DNA from: Flavobacteriaceae bacterium
GTDB taxonomy: Bacteria; Bacteroidota; Bacteroidia; Flavobacteriales; Flavobacteriaceae
Assembly (NCBI GenBank): GCA_003443635.1
Contig: CP031964.1
Coordinates: forward strand, 1,396,321 to 1,460,320
Direction: 5' to 3'
Length of the DNA stretch: 64,000 nt
Under the pieces are notes generated by a model, which was given only the letters and a program-made list of their open reading frames with translations, did not search any database and was not told where the DNA came from. Of this stretch, positions 44,596 through 53,236 are shown in pieces; position 1 is the stretch's first letter, and each line of letters opens with the position of its first letter. The position numbers were made by a program, and so were the translations under genes.

Positions 44596-45678
44596 TTAAC
44601 CAAGATTAAATATCTCATAAGTTTGATGTGCACTCTTAATAGCATTTTCAGTACGATCGTGATGTGTATCACTTATAAAAATTTGTCCAAAATTTTTATC
44701 GTCTACTAAGTTAATGATTTGAGTAACACGTTGCTCATCTAATTTATCAAAAACATCATCTAATAATAAAATAGGATTGACTCCACTTTGAGTTTTTATA
44801 AAATCAAATTGTGCTAGTTTTAAGGCTATTAAAAATGATTTTTGCTGTCCTTGACTTCCAAATTTCTTAATTGGATAGTTTTCAATTTTAAAATTAAGAT
44901 CATCTTTGTGTATACCAACAGAAGTATATTGTAAAGCTCTATCTTTATTAATGTTATCGTTTAGTAAAGTATTTAAATCATTTTTAAATAAATCACTTTT
45001 ATAATCTAAATGAACAGATTCGCTATCATTACTAATCCATTTATAACGTTCTTTAAAAATAGGAATAAAACTTTCTAAAAAGGCTTTTCGCTTTTCAAAA
45101 ATAACTTGCCCCAATGCGTTGAGTTGAAAATTATAGACATCTAGTGAGTCTTGATTAAAAGTATTATTTATAAAAAAGTATTTTAAGAGAGAATTACGTT
45201 GAGATATTAATTTGTTGTAATTTATTAAATCTTGTAAATAATCCTTATCACTTTGCGAAATTACACCATCTATAAATTTACGACGCACATCACTCCCTTC
45301 GATAATTAAATCACGATCAGCAGGAGAAATAATTACGAGAGGTAAAAAACCAATATGATCACTAAAACGCTCATAAACTTTGCCATTACGTTTAATAACT
45401 TTTTTTAACCCTCTTTTTAACGATACAATAACTTTTTCATCACGTTCTTCTTTTATATAGTTACCGTCTATAACAAAAAAATCTTCGTCATGTTTTATAT
45501 TTTGAGATGAAACAGGGTTAAAATAGCTTTTTCCAAAAGATAAATGATAAATAGCATCTAAAACATTTGTTTTTCCGATACCATTTGGGCCTACAAAACA
45601 ATTTATTTTAGAATTAAAGATAAAACTTTGACTGTCAAAGTTTTTGTAATTTACTAAAGATAAGTCTTTTAAAATCAT
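44596..45678 (-). CDS. recF: DNA replication and repair protein RecF
   Basis: A 360-aa SMC-like ATPase that loads RecA at gaps. Walker A is [20 protein letters not shown], the signature [19 protein letters not shown], and Walker [18 protein letters not shown] start it at [14 protein letters not shown] (45678); the longer frame adds MHSF. It is divergent from the TPR gene, and the 136-bp gap holds both promoters. Confidence 0.96.
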   Translation of the reverse strand: MILKDLSLVNYKNFDSQSFIFNSKINCFVGPNGIGKTNVLDAIYHLSFGKSYFNPVSSQNIKHDEDFFVIDGNYIKEERDEKVIVSLKRGLKKVIKRNGKVYERFSDHIGFLPLVIISPADRDLIIEGSDVRRKFIDGVISQSDKDYLQDLINYNKLISQRNSLLKYFFINNTFNQDSLDVYNFQLNALGQVIFEKRKAFLESFIPIFKERYKWISNDSESVHLDYKSDLFKNDLNTLLNDNINKDRALQYTSVGIHKDDLNFKIENYPIKKFGSQGQQKSFLIALKLAQFDFIKTQSGVNPILLLDDVFDKLDEQRVTQIINLVDDKNFGQIFISDTHHDRTENAIKSAHQTYEIFNLG

Positions 45679-45785
45679 AAACGAGTGCAAATAGCACTAA
45701 TTAAAAAGTTGTAATCTCTTAAAAAAGAGCTGCAAATTATTGAAAAATAACAAATAAATTACCTTTTTTTTACCAATAAAAATTT

Positions 45786-45793
45786 TATTTTTG
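45786..45793 (+). promoter_or_regulatory. -7 box of the TPR-ribH operon
   Basis: TATTTTTG, an exact TAnnTTTG box, 21 bp upstream of the ATG at 45815. The -33 element is not clear. Confidence 0.6.
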
Positions 45794-45814
45794 CGGCGCA
45801 TTAATATACAATAT

Positions 45815-46585
45815 ATGGCGACTTACAAGAAAAGAGGTTATAAACCAAAAACAAAAGCTGAAAAGGTTGAAGCAATAGAGGATAACTCTACAACGGCTGA
45901 GGTATTTAATACTTTAGATCAGGGAGCTTCTAAGGCAGAGGAGTGGGTTATTAAAAATCAAAAGTATATTTTTATAATTGTTGGCTTGGCTGCAGTATTA
46001 ATTTTAGGATATTTAGGATATAATAAATATATACAAGAACCTAAAGAAAGTAATGCAATGAATGATATGTATCAAGCACAACAGTATTTTGATCGTGCTG
46101 TTAATGATCCTGCAAAAGATTCATTATATACATTATCATTAAATGGAGGGGAAGGTAAGTTTGGAATGCTAGATATCATTAATGAATATGGAGGTACTAA
46201 CGCTGGTAATTTAGCAAAGTATTATGCAGGAATGGCGTACTTGAATTTAAAAGATTACCAAAATGCGATTACTTATTTAAGTGATTTTTCTGGAGGTACT
46301 GATGAATTTAAAATACTTGCTCAAGGTGGAATAGGAGATGCATTTGCTCAATTAAATCAATTAGACGATGCTTTAGATTATTATGATAAAGCTGTTACTA
46401 TAGGTAATAATGATTACTTAACGTCTATGTTTTTATTTAAAGCAGGAACTACAGCTTTAGAACTTAACCAAAACAACAAAGCATTAGGTTATTTTAATCG
46501 AATAAAGAATGATTTTCCAAATGCAGTAGGGCCAGCTCATATAGATGTGTTTATTGGTAAAGCAGAAGCTGCTATGAAAAACTAA
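45815..46585 (+). CDS. Membrane-anchored TPR protein (YfgM-like)
   Basis: A 256-aa protein from the ATG at 45815 (MATYKKRGYKPKTKAEKVEA); the frame also opens at a TTG at 45791, but that overlaps the promoter box. A basic N-terminus, a single membrane segment ~57-75 (IFIIVGLAAVLILGYLGY), then a periplasmic TPR-like domain (AKYYAGMAYLNLKDYQNAIT; ALDYYDKAVTIG; KALGYFNRIKNDFPNAVG). The architecture resembles YfgM, a periplasmic chaperone partner, but the assignment is by layout only. First gene of a plus-strand operon that reaches at least ribH. Confidence 0.85.
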   Translation: MATYKKRGYKPKTKAEKVEAIEDNSTTAEVFNTLDQGASKAEEWVIKNQKYIFIIVGLAAVLILGYLGYNKYIQEPKESNAMNDMYQAQQYFDRAVNDPAKDSLYTLSLNGGEGKFGMLDIINEYGGTNAGNLAKYYAGMAYLNLKDYQNAITYLSDFSGGTDEFKILAQGGIGDAFAQLNQLDDALDYYDKAVTIGNNDYLTSMFLFKAGTTALELNQNNKALGYFNRIKNDFPNAVGPAHIDVFIGKAEAAMKN

Positions 46586-46588
46586 ATT

Positions 46589-47074
46589 ATGGCTACCATA
46601 AATAAAAATTTATCAGCATATGATAAAACAACAATCCCAAACGCGAAAGATTTTCGGTTTGGGATTGTTGTTTCAGAATGGAATGAAAATATTACAGAAG
46701 GCTTATATAAGGGAGCTTACGATACGCTTATAGATTGTGGTGCTTCTAGTGATAATATTATACGTCGGAATGTTCCTGGTAGTTTTGAATTGATTTATGG
46801 AAGCAAAAAAATGCTCTCACAAAATGTAGATGCAGTGATTGCAATTGGTAGTGTGATTCAAGGAGAAACAAAACACTTCGATTTTGTATGCGAAGGTGTA
46901 TCTCAGGGTATAAAAGATCTAAACATTATGCACGATGTGCCAGTTATATTTTGTGTGTTAACAGATAATACGTTACAGCAAGCTATAGATCGTTCTGGTG
47001 GGATTCATGGTAATAAAGGAACAGAAGCAGCAATTGCAGCAATAAAAATGGTTGAATTAAACAAAAACGCTTAA
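46589..47074 (+). CDS. ribH: 6,7-dimethyl-8-ribityllumazine synthase
   Basis: A 161-aa enzyme of riboflavin synthesis that condenses 5-amino-6-ribitylaminouracil with dihydroxybutanone phosphate. Signatures: FGIVVSEWNENITEGL (Trp of the pyrimidine site), VPGSFELIYGSKKM, IGSVIQGETKHFDFVCEGVS with the catalytic His, and FCVLTDNTLQQAIDRSGG. Full-length. It starts 3 bp after the TPR gene stop. No FMN riboswitch is visible upstream, as expected for its place inside an operon. Confidence 0.96.
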   Translation: MATINKNLSAYDKTTIPNAKDFRFGIVVSEWNENITEGLYKGAYDTLIDCGASSDNIIRRNVPGSFELIYGSKKMLSQNVDAVIAIGSVIQGETKHFDFVCEGVSQGIKDLNIMHDVPVIFCVLTDNTLQQAIDRSGGIHGNKGTEAAIAAIKMVELNKNA

Positions 47075-47162
47075 TATCATCTTCAATTCTTCTTATTTTA
47101 ATATTTTTTGTTAACAATTTTTAGCACTTCAACGCAACTGTTTTCTTGTATTTTGAGTACAT

Positions 47163-47417
47163 TTGAAAGACAAGAATTCTATAATTTTGTTTAAACAACG
47201 TAAGAATAAACGCTTTAATTATACTCCACGTTATTCTGATAATGACCGTATAGATGCAAATGTTACATCTAAAAAAGACGAGTTTGCTTCAAAATGGCAA
47301 AGAGCTCGTAATACAAATACCCCAAGATCAGGAGCAAGAATTTCGATGAAATTTTTAATATTGATTTTGGTATTATTGTTGATTTGTATGTACATATTAG
47401 ATGTAAAATTTAGATAA
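47163..47417 (+). CDS. Small membrane protein, KRFNYTPRY family (copy 1)
   Basis: An 84-aa protein with a basic N-terminus containing RKNKRFNYTPRYSDNDRI and a single C-terminal membrane segment (FLILILVLLLICMYILDVKF). The start is TTG (47163) or a second TTG at 47187; no ATG occurs before the conserved block. It is followed 19 bp later by a paralogue with the same motif, then mutL. Function unknown; a tail-anchored inner-membrane protein. Confidence 0.7.
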   Translation: MKDKNSIILFKQRKNKRFNYTPRYSDNDRIDANVTSKKDEFASKWQRARNTNTPRSGARISMKFLILILVLLLICMYILDVKFR

Positions 47418-47436
47418 CTTAATCTTAGAAGAAATT

Positions 47437-47718
47437 ATGGGTATTTTAAAAACACGTAAAAACAAAAGATTTAATTACACTCCTCGCTATTATAAGAGTG
47501 ATAGTGATGGCAGCCCTTTTGAGATCAAACATAAGTTTGATAGTTATAGAAAGACTGTAGGTGGGAAATCAGGAATTAAAACAAAAATTAATAACGCTTT
47601 AGATGAATTAAAAGAAGAGCCAGATAGAGAAGCCAACAGACGTATATTAATTATAGTTGCAGCACTAGTATTGATATTTTTGTTTGTAATAGATTTCGAT
47701 TTGTCTATTTTCTTCTAA
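47437..47718 (+). CDS. Small membrane protein, KRFNYTPRY family (copy 2)
   Basis: A 93-aa paralogue of the preceding gene: ATG start, motif TRKNKRFNYTPRYYKSDSD, a charged middle (LDELKEEPDREANRR) and one C-terminal membrane segment (ILIIVAALVLIFLFVIDF). It ends 7 bp before mutL. Its function is unknown to me; its repeated position next to mutL suggests co-transcription. Confidence 0.75.
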   Translation: MGILKTRKNKRFNYTPRYYKSDSDGSPFEIKHKFDSYRKTVGGKSGIKTKINNALDELKEEPDREANRRILIIVAALVLIFLFVIDFDLSIFF

Positions 47719-47725
47719 ACCCATA

Positions 47726-49579
47726 ATGGCAGATATTATACAATTATTACCAGATCACGTTGCTAATCAGATAGCAGCGGGAGAAGTGGTACAACGACCA
47801 GCCTCTGTAGTTAAAGAGCTTTTAGAAAATGCCATTGATGCAGGTGCAAATACTATTAAACTTATTATTAAAGATGCAGGTAAAACCTTAATCCAAGTTA
47901 TAGATGATGGAAAGGGAATGAGCGCTACTGATGCTCGGTTAAGTTTTGAGCGTCATGCTACTTCAAAAATAAAAACTGCAGAAGATTTATTTAACCTTCA
48001 TACCAAAGGTTTTCGAGGTGAAGCATTGGCTAGTATAGCAGCAATTGCTCATGTAGAGTTAAAAACAAAACAAGAACAAGATGAAGTAGGAACTCATATT
48101 AATATAGAAGGGAGTGAAGTTGTGAGTCAAGATGTAATAGCTACTCCAAGAGGAACTTCTCTGGCTGTTAAAAATCTGTTTTTTAATATTCCTGCACGAC
48201 GTAATTTTTTAAAATCAAACACTGTAGAAACACGCCATATCATTGATGAGTTTCATCGTGTTACTTTAGCACATCCGAAAATTAGTTTTTCGATGTATCA
48301 TAACGGAAGTGAGCTATTTAATCTTCCTGTAAGCAATAATAGGCAACGTATTGTTAATATTTTTGGAGGTAAAACAAACGAAAAATTAGTGCCAGTTGAA
48401 GAATCTACAGAAATCTTAAAAGTCGAAGGGTTTATTGGTAAACCTGAGTTTGCTAAAAAAACAAGAGGTGAGCAATTCTTTTTTGTAAATAATCGTTTTA
48501 TTAAAAGCCAGTATTTAAATCATGCTATAAACTCAGCTTTTGATGGCTTATTAAGAAACGGTACACATGCAAGTTATTTTTTATACCTGCAAGTAGACCC
48601 TAAAACAATAGATATTAATATTCATCCTACAAAAACTGAAATTAAGTTTGATGATGAACATACATTATATGCTATTTTAAGAGCAGCTGTTAAGCATAGT
48701 TTAGGACAGTTTAGTATTGCTCCTGTTTTAGATTTTGAAAGAGATAAAAATCTTGATACGCCTTATGATTTTAAGAATAAAGACGGAAATGTTCCTAATG
48801 TAGAAGTTGATAGAAGTTTTAATCCTTTTAAAGAAGAAAAAACAAGTTCAAAGTTATCACATGGCGTAATTTATAAGAAAGAACCAACAACAGGTTGGGA
48901 AAGCTTGTATGTAGGATTAGAATCTAAAAGCAATCTCTCACAAGGTGAGTTTAGTGAAATGCAGTTTGAAAGCGATACTGTTACCCCTTCATTTTTTGAT
49001 GACAATCAATCACCTTCAGCTCAAAATACATTTCAATTACATAACAAATACATTGTTAACACCATAAAATCGGGAATATTAATTATTGATCAACATCGAG
49101 CACATCAACGTGTCTTATATGAAGAATTTTTACAAGATATTACCGTTAAAGAAGCTGTAAGTCAGCAATTGTTGTTTCCTGTACGTTTAGAATTTTCTAA
49201 TACTGAAATAGAATTACTACAAAATTTAAAAGATCAGTTAGAGCAAACAGGATTTGTGTTTTCTAAATTAAAAGATGGAGTGGTTGAATTTTCAGGAGTA
49301 CCAATTAATATGGTTGAAGCTAGTGTATCTTCTATTTTGGAACAGTTAATTAGTGATGTAGAAAATGAAGTGCCTGATAGTAATTTTAGTCAAACCGATT
49401 TGCTAGCAAAATCATTAGCAAGAAGCTTAGCAATAAAAACAGGGCAACGACTAACTAATGAAGAGCAAGAACATTTGGTGAATAGTTTATTTGCTTGTAA
49501 AGAACCTAATATTTCACCAACAAATAAATCAACATTTGTAACAATGCGTGTTGAGGATATTGATAAAAAATTTAATTAA
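47726..49579 (+). CDS. mutL: DNA mismatch repair protein MutL
   Basis: A 617-aa protein. The N-terminal GHKL ATPase has KELLENAIDAGANTI, VIDDGKGMSATDARL and TKGFRGEALASIAAI (motifs I-III); the transducer domain ends about residue 330; a variable linker with charged residues reaches ~425; the C-terminal dimerisation domain follows. The position of the endonuclease motif DQHAxxE reads DQHRAHQRVLYEE (from residue 455), with Gln in place of the first Glu, so metal-dependent nicking is doubtful. Confidence 0.95.
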   Translation: MADIIQLLPDHVANQIAAGEVVQRPASVVKELLENAIDAGANTIKLIIKDAGKTLIQVIDDGKGMSATDARLSFERHATSKIKTAEDLFNLHTKGFRGEALASIAAIAHVELKTKQEQDEVGTHINIEGSEVVSQDVIATPRGTSLAVKNLFFNIPARRNFLKSNTVETRHIIDEFHRVTLAHPKISFSMYHNGSELFNLPVSNNRQRIVNIFGGKTNEKLVPVEESTEILKVEGFIGKPEFAKKTRGEQFFFVNNRFIKSQYLNHAINSAFDGLLRNGTHASYFLYLQVDPKTIDINIHPTKTEIKFDDEHTLYAILRAAVKHSLGQFSIAPVLDFERDKNLDTPYDFKNKDGNVPNVEVDRSFNPFKEEKTSSKLSHGVIYKKEPTTGWESLYVGLESKSNLSQGEFSEMQFESDTVTPSFFDDNQSPSAQNTFQLHNKYIVNTIKSGILIIDQHRAHQRVLYEEFLQDITVKEAVSQQLLFPVRLEFSNTEIELLQNLKDQLEQTGFVFSKLKDGVVEFSGVPINMVEASVSSILEQLISDVENEVPDSNFSQTDLLAKSLARSLAIKTGQRLTNEEQEHLVNSLFACKEPNISPTNKSTFVTMRVEDIDKKFN

Positions 49580-49603
49580 GACACCTCGAAAATTCAATAA
49601 AGA

Positions 49604-50362
49604 ATGATGAGAATTACAGATACGGTAAAACACTTATTAATCATTAACGTGGTTATGTTTATTGGTACTATTTCTATAGGAAATGGAGAATTGTTTTACC
49701 AATGGTTTGCGCTATATTTTCCAAAAAATGATTTATTTCAACCTTGGCAGATCTTTACACATATGTTTATGCATGGAAGTCCAACACATATTTTGTTTAA
49801 TATGTTTGCATTATGGATGTTTGGGACAGCAGTAGAACAACGTTTAGGAAGTAAGAATTTTTTATTTATTTATATTTCAGCAGGGTTAGGAGCTGTTCTT
49901 TTTCAATTAGGATATTATTATTTTAAATTCTACTCAGGAATGGATCTATTAACTAGTGGAGGTTTTGATCAGGGACAAATAATAGATACTCTATCATCTA
50001 ATGTAAACACTTATGATAGAAGATGGGAAAGAATATTATCTCAGCAACAATTACAAAGTTTTGTAGGAGTGTTTAATGCATCAATGGTAGGTGCGTCAGG
50101 TTGTATTATGGGAATTTTAGCTGCATTTGGTATGATGAACCCAGAAGCAAAACTGATGATGATCTTTTTGCCAATTCCTATAAAAGCAAAGTATTTTATT
50201 CCAGGAATTATTCTTTTAGATGTTATTTCTGCAATTTCTGGACAATCATTTTTTAGCCCAAGTAATACGGCATATATGGCTCATGTTGGTGGTGCAATTA
50301 CTGGATTTTTAATCATGTGGTATTGGAAGAAAAACCAATTTAATAAACATCGTTGGAATTAA
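49604..50362 (+). CDS. Rhomboid-family intramembrane serine protease (copy 1)
   Basis: A 252-aa polytopic protein with rhomboid signatures: FTHMFMHGSPTHILFNMFAL (loop-1/TM2 region), the catalytic Ser in VGASGCIMGILAAFG, and the catalytic His in YMAHVGGAITGF. It starts MMRITDTVKHLL. It is 24 bp after mutL and 1 bp before a second rhomboid gene. Substrates unknown. Confidence 0.93.
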   Translation: MMRITDTVKHLLIINVVMFIGTISIGNGELFYQWFALYFPKNDLFQPWQIFTHMFMHGSPTHILFNMFALWMFGTAVEQRLGSKNFLFIYISAGLGAVLFQLGYYYFKFYSGMDLLTSGGFDQGQIIDTLSSNVNTYDRRWERILSQQQLQSFVGVFNASMVGASGCIMGILAAFGMMNPEAKLMMIFLPIPIKAKYFIPGIILLDVISAISGQSFFSPSNTAYMAHVGGAITGFLIMWYWKKNQFNKHRWN

Positions 50363-50363
50363 A

Positions 50364-51251
50364 ATGACATCACTTACGCAAGACATACAAGACAAGTTGA
50401 AACGTCTTACTACTTTTGAAAAAATTATAGCAATCAATGTTGTAGTTTACTTTATTGGTTGGTTGCTTGCAACTACACAAACTAATGTTTTTAGATCTGA
50501 AAGTTTAAGCTGGTTAGAGTTACCTAATACTTTTTCTGAATTTATTGGTAAACCATGGTCTATTATTACATATGGATTTACACATTTTGAGTTTTGGCAT
50601 CTCTTTTTTAATATGCTTGTATTGTATTTTGTTGGGAGATCGTTTTCAAATTTATTTAGTATAAAAATAGCATTGAATGTTTATTTTTTAGGTATTATAA
50701 CTGGAGGCCTTACTTTTATTTTAATATATGCATTATTTCCAAATGGATTTTTAAGTAATGTTGGTGCTTTAGTTGGCGCATCAGCAGGTGTACGTGCTGC
50801 TTTAATTTTTTTATGTGCATACATGCCAAATAAAGAAGTTGGTTTTGCGACTATACGTTTTAAATTAATGTACGTAGGTATTGCATTAGTTTTTTTAGAT
50901 ATAGTGGGTTTGTTTGGTGATAATCAGGGTGGTAATATTGCTCATTTAGGTGGAGCTCTTTTAGGATATTTTTATGCAATTCAATTAAAAAAAGGAATAG
51001 ATATAGGAAAAGGATTTGAGCGTTTAATGGATAGTATAACAAGTTTATTCTCTAAAAAATCAAAAACAAAATTAAAGACTGTACATAAAAAGAGTAAGAA
51101 GAAAACTTATGCAGGGCATACTAAACAAGAGTTTGATGAGTTTAATACTCAGAAACGTATTGATATAATACTCGATAAAATCAGTAAAAGTGGCTATGAT
51201 AGTTTAAATGAAGATGAAAAAGCGTTTTTGTTTAAGGCTGGAAAAAAGTAA
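50364..51251 (+). CDS. Rhomboid-family protease (copy 2) with C-terminal extension
   Basis: A 295-aa protein with THFEFWHLFFNMLVLYFVG, a Ser site VGASAGVRAALIFL (GxSxG form), and AHLGGALLGYFYA with the His. After the six TM core a basic cytoplasmic tail (~225-295) ends in a small helical domain (EFDEFNTQKRIDIILDKISK, DSLNEDEKAFL), often annotated DUF6576 in this group. Tandem with the other rhomboid. Function unknown. Confidence 0.92.
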   Translation: MTSLTQDIQDKLKRLTTFEKIIAINVVVYFIGWLLATTQTNVFRSESLSWLELPNTFSEFIGKPWSIITYGFTHFEFWHLFFNMLVLYFVGRSFSNLFSIKIALNVYFLGIITGGLTFILIYALFPNGFLSNVGALVGASAGVRAALIFLCAYMPNKEVGFATIRFKLMYVGIALVFLDIVGLFGDNQGGNIAHLGGALLGYFYAIQLKKGIDIGKGFERLMDSITSLFSKKSKTKLKTVHKKSKKKTYAGHTKQEFDEFNTQKRIDIILDKISKSGYDSLNEDEKAFLFKAGKK

Positions 51252-51256
51252 ATTAT

Positions 51257-52282
51257 ATGAAGAAGTTAAATACTTTAGACAAATTAGTGTTTTTCTTCAA
51301 TTTATTTATAGCTATAATGCTATTGTTTTCTTATGTATTACCTTATGTACAACCTAAAAATTTTGCATTTCTATCTGTTTTAAGCCTTGGTGTACCGTTA
51401 CTTATTGTATTAAATATTCTGTTCTTAATTTATTGGCTTCTTAAAGTTAAAAAACACTTACTAATATCTCTAATTGTATTAATTATAGGTTCTAAATATG
51501 TTACATCTTTATATAAATTTTCTTCTTCTAAAGATATTGAAAGCACTGATAATATTTCATTGATGAATTATAATGTGCGCTTGTTTAATTTATATAATTG
51601 GATACCAAGTAACAATACGCAAAAAGAGATTGTAAACCTTATAAAAGAAGCTGCGCCAGAAATAATTAGTTTTCAAGAATACCATCCACACGCAGATGTT
51701 GATTTATCATTTTATAAATATAAATACGAATCACTCTCAGGTTCTCGAATTAAATATGGTCAAGCTATTTTTTCAAAATACCCAATTATAGATTCAGGTT
51801 CTGTAAAGTTTCCCAGTACAGCCAACAATGCAATCTATGCGGATATTGTTAAAGATGAAGATACCTTACGTATATATAATGTTCATCTACAATCTTTACG
51901 TATTCAATCAGATCTAGAACAATTACAAATGGAAAACTCTGATGTGCTTATCGAGCATATAAGTGATGCTTTTGAAATACAACAATCTCAAGCCGAATTA
52001 TTTATTAAGCATAAAAGTAAATCTCCTTATAGAGTTATTGTGTGCGGAGATTTTAATAATACTCCATACTCGTATGTGTACGATAAAATTAAAGGTGATT
52101 TAAAAGATGCTTTTCAAGAAGCTGGAAATGGTTTTGGACGTACATTTGATTTTAAATACTTCCCAACACGTATCGATTTTATACTTACAGATCCATCTTA
52201 TTCTGTTAATAGTTTTAAAACCTACAAGAAGAAATTGTCGGATCACTATCCAATAATGGCTAAAGTAAGTTTACATAAATAA
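51257..52282 (+). CDS. Endonuclease/exonuclease/phosphatase (EEP) family protein
   Basis: A 341-aa membrane-bound protein: three N-terminal hydrophobic segments (about 10-30, 38-60, 70-85), then the EEP catalytic domain with LMNYNVRLFN, IISFQEYHPH (Glu), VHLQSLRI, VIVCGDFNNTPYS (Asp/Asn) and ILTDPSYSV ... KLSDHYPIMAKV (Asp-His). Either a phosphodiesterase or nuclease facing the periplasm. Its 3' end overlaps the convergent DUF6122 gene by 12 bp. Confidence 0.9.
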   Translation: MKKLNTLDKLVFFFNLFIAIMLLFSYVLPYVQPKNFAFLSVLSLGVPLLIVLNILFLIYWLLKVKKHLLISLIVLIIGSKYVTSLYKFSSSKDIESTDNISLMNYNVRLFNLYNWIPSNNTQKEIVNLIKEAAPEIISFQEYHPHADVDLSFYKYKYESLSGSRIKYGQAIFSKYPIIDSGSVKFPSTANNAIYADIVKDEDTLRIYNVHLQSLRIQSDLEQLQMENSDVLIEHISDAFEIQQSQAELFIKHKSKSPYRVIVCGDFNNTPYSYVYDKIKGDLKDAFQEAGNGFGRTFDFKYFPTRIDFILTDPSYSVNSFKTYKKKLSDHYPIMAKVSLHK

Positions 52283-52579
52283 ACAATCTATACTGTCTGC
52301 TAAAATATGAATGCATAATCCGATACCTAATAATCGTGTTTTTTTGGGGATTAGTAATATTATATATAAAGTTATTGCAATACTTGAATGTAGAGGGTGG
52401 AAATTAATACTACATCTATTAGCATCAAAAATAGGAGTTGCTAATAAATGATCTAAATCAATAAGCATTGTAGAGAGCATTATAATTAGCGCAATAATAA
52501 ATTTATTTTTATAAAATAGTAATGCAATAATTATAGGTACAATAAAATGAACACCATAATGTAATGCTGATTGAAGCAT
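52271..52579 (-). CDS. DUF6122 family membrane protein
   Basis: A 102-aa protein with three hydrophobic segments and conserved charged/His motifs inside them (MLQSALHYGVHF; IDLDHLLATPIFD; HPLHSSIA; HILADSIDCL), a pattern of metal-binding membrane hydrolases such as LexA-unrelated YdjM-type proteins. Family name from memory. The end overlaps the EEP gene by 12 bp on the other strand; the start shares one base with the WbqC stop (52579). Confidence 0.8.
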   Translation of the reverse strand: MLQSALHYGVHFIVPIIIALLFYKNKFIIALIIMLSTMLIDLDHLLATPIFDANRCSINFHPLHSSIAITLYIILLIPKKTRLLGIGLCIHILADSIDCLFM

Positions 52580-53199
52580 TATAAGGGTAAGTTTTGAGTT
52601 TCTAAATATTGGAATGCATTAGTACCTTCATTGAAGAGTAAATCTAAAATACTAAGATTATTTATAAAACCGTGTTTAGATTCAAAAACTTGTGTATAAG
52701 GTGTAAATAAAGCTGCTTTTTCTTTTCTAACATTAGCAAGATAACGTAGATCAATACTATCTGAAACTTCAGTTTTGTAAACTGTTGATTTCTGATATGG
52801 AATCTCTAATTGCAAGCATTCTAAAATCCGATCAATGCATTCAAAATTAAAATCTAAAATATAATTATATTTTTTATGAAATAACGATGCTAATTCGTCT
52901 TCATAGTATTCAAAATAAGGTGATGTTCTATACGCACTTTGCAAAGATTTCCAATGCTGTGATTGCCAATAAGTGTCATTTACAATCTTAACATCTTTAT
53001 AAAGTTGACGGTTTTTATGCGTATGACTTATAGGAATGTTTAAAGCTAGTTTTCCATTAGCTCCATAAATATAAGTTCGATTTCTGTAGGTTTGCTTTTG
53101 ATAATTATCAAAAACTTCAAAAACAAGTGTTTTTGCCTTTGCAATAGCTGTAAAATGACTAATGTTAGGGAAATATGTTGGATGTAAAAGGATGTTCAT
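52579..53199 (-). CDS. WbqC family protein
   Basis: A 206-aa cytoplasmic protein with HPTYFPNISHF, the conserved start of WbqC proteins, NRTYIYGANGKLALNIPI and YWQSQHWKSLQSAYRTSPYF. WbqC proteins occur in O-antigen loci and elsewhere; biochemistry unclear. It lies downstream of lepB across a repeat-like spacer. Confidence 0.88.
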   Translation of the reverse strand: MNILLHPTYFPNISHFTAIAKAKTLVFEVFDNYQKQTYRNRTYIYGANGKLALNIPISHTHKNRQLYKDVKIVNDTYWQSQHWKSLQSAYRTSPYFEYYEDELASLFHKKYNYILDFNFECIDRILECLQLEIPYQKSTVYKTEVSDSIDLRYLANVRKEKAALFTPYTQVFESKHGFINNLSILDLLFNEGTNAFQYLETQNLPL

Positions 53200-53207
53200 T
53201 TATCTAC

Positions 53208-53233
53208 TTTCACTCCTGCAAAAGCAAGAATTT
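53208..53233. repeat. Degenerate repeat (CACTCCTGC-AAA-GCAAGAAT type)
   Basis: The 37-bp gap between WbqC and lepB contains TTTCACTCCTGCAAAAGCAA, which looks like a decayed copy of the widespread ATTCCTGCGAAAGCAGGAAT bacterial repeat. Only the TGC/GCA pair of the stem remains. Confidence 0.35.
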
Positions 53234-53236
53234 AAA

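Noticed and set aside
46450..46640. FMN riboswitch before ribH
   Set aside because: The gene starts 3 bp after the TPR gene, with no leader to hold one.
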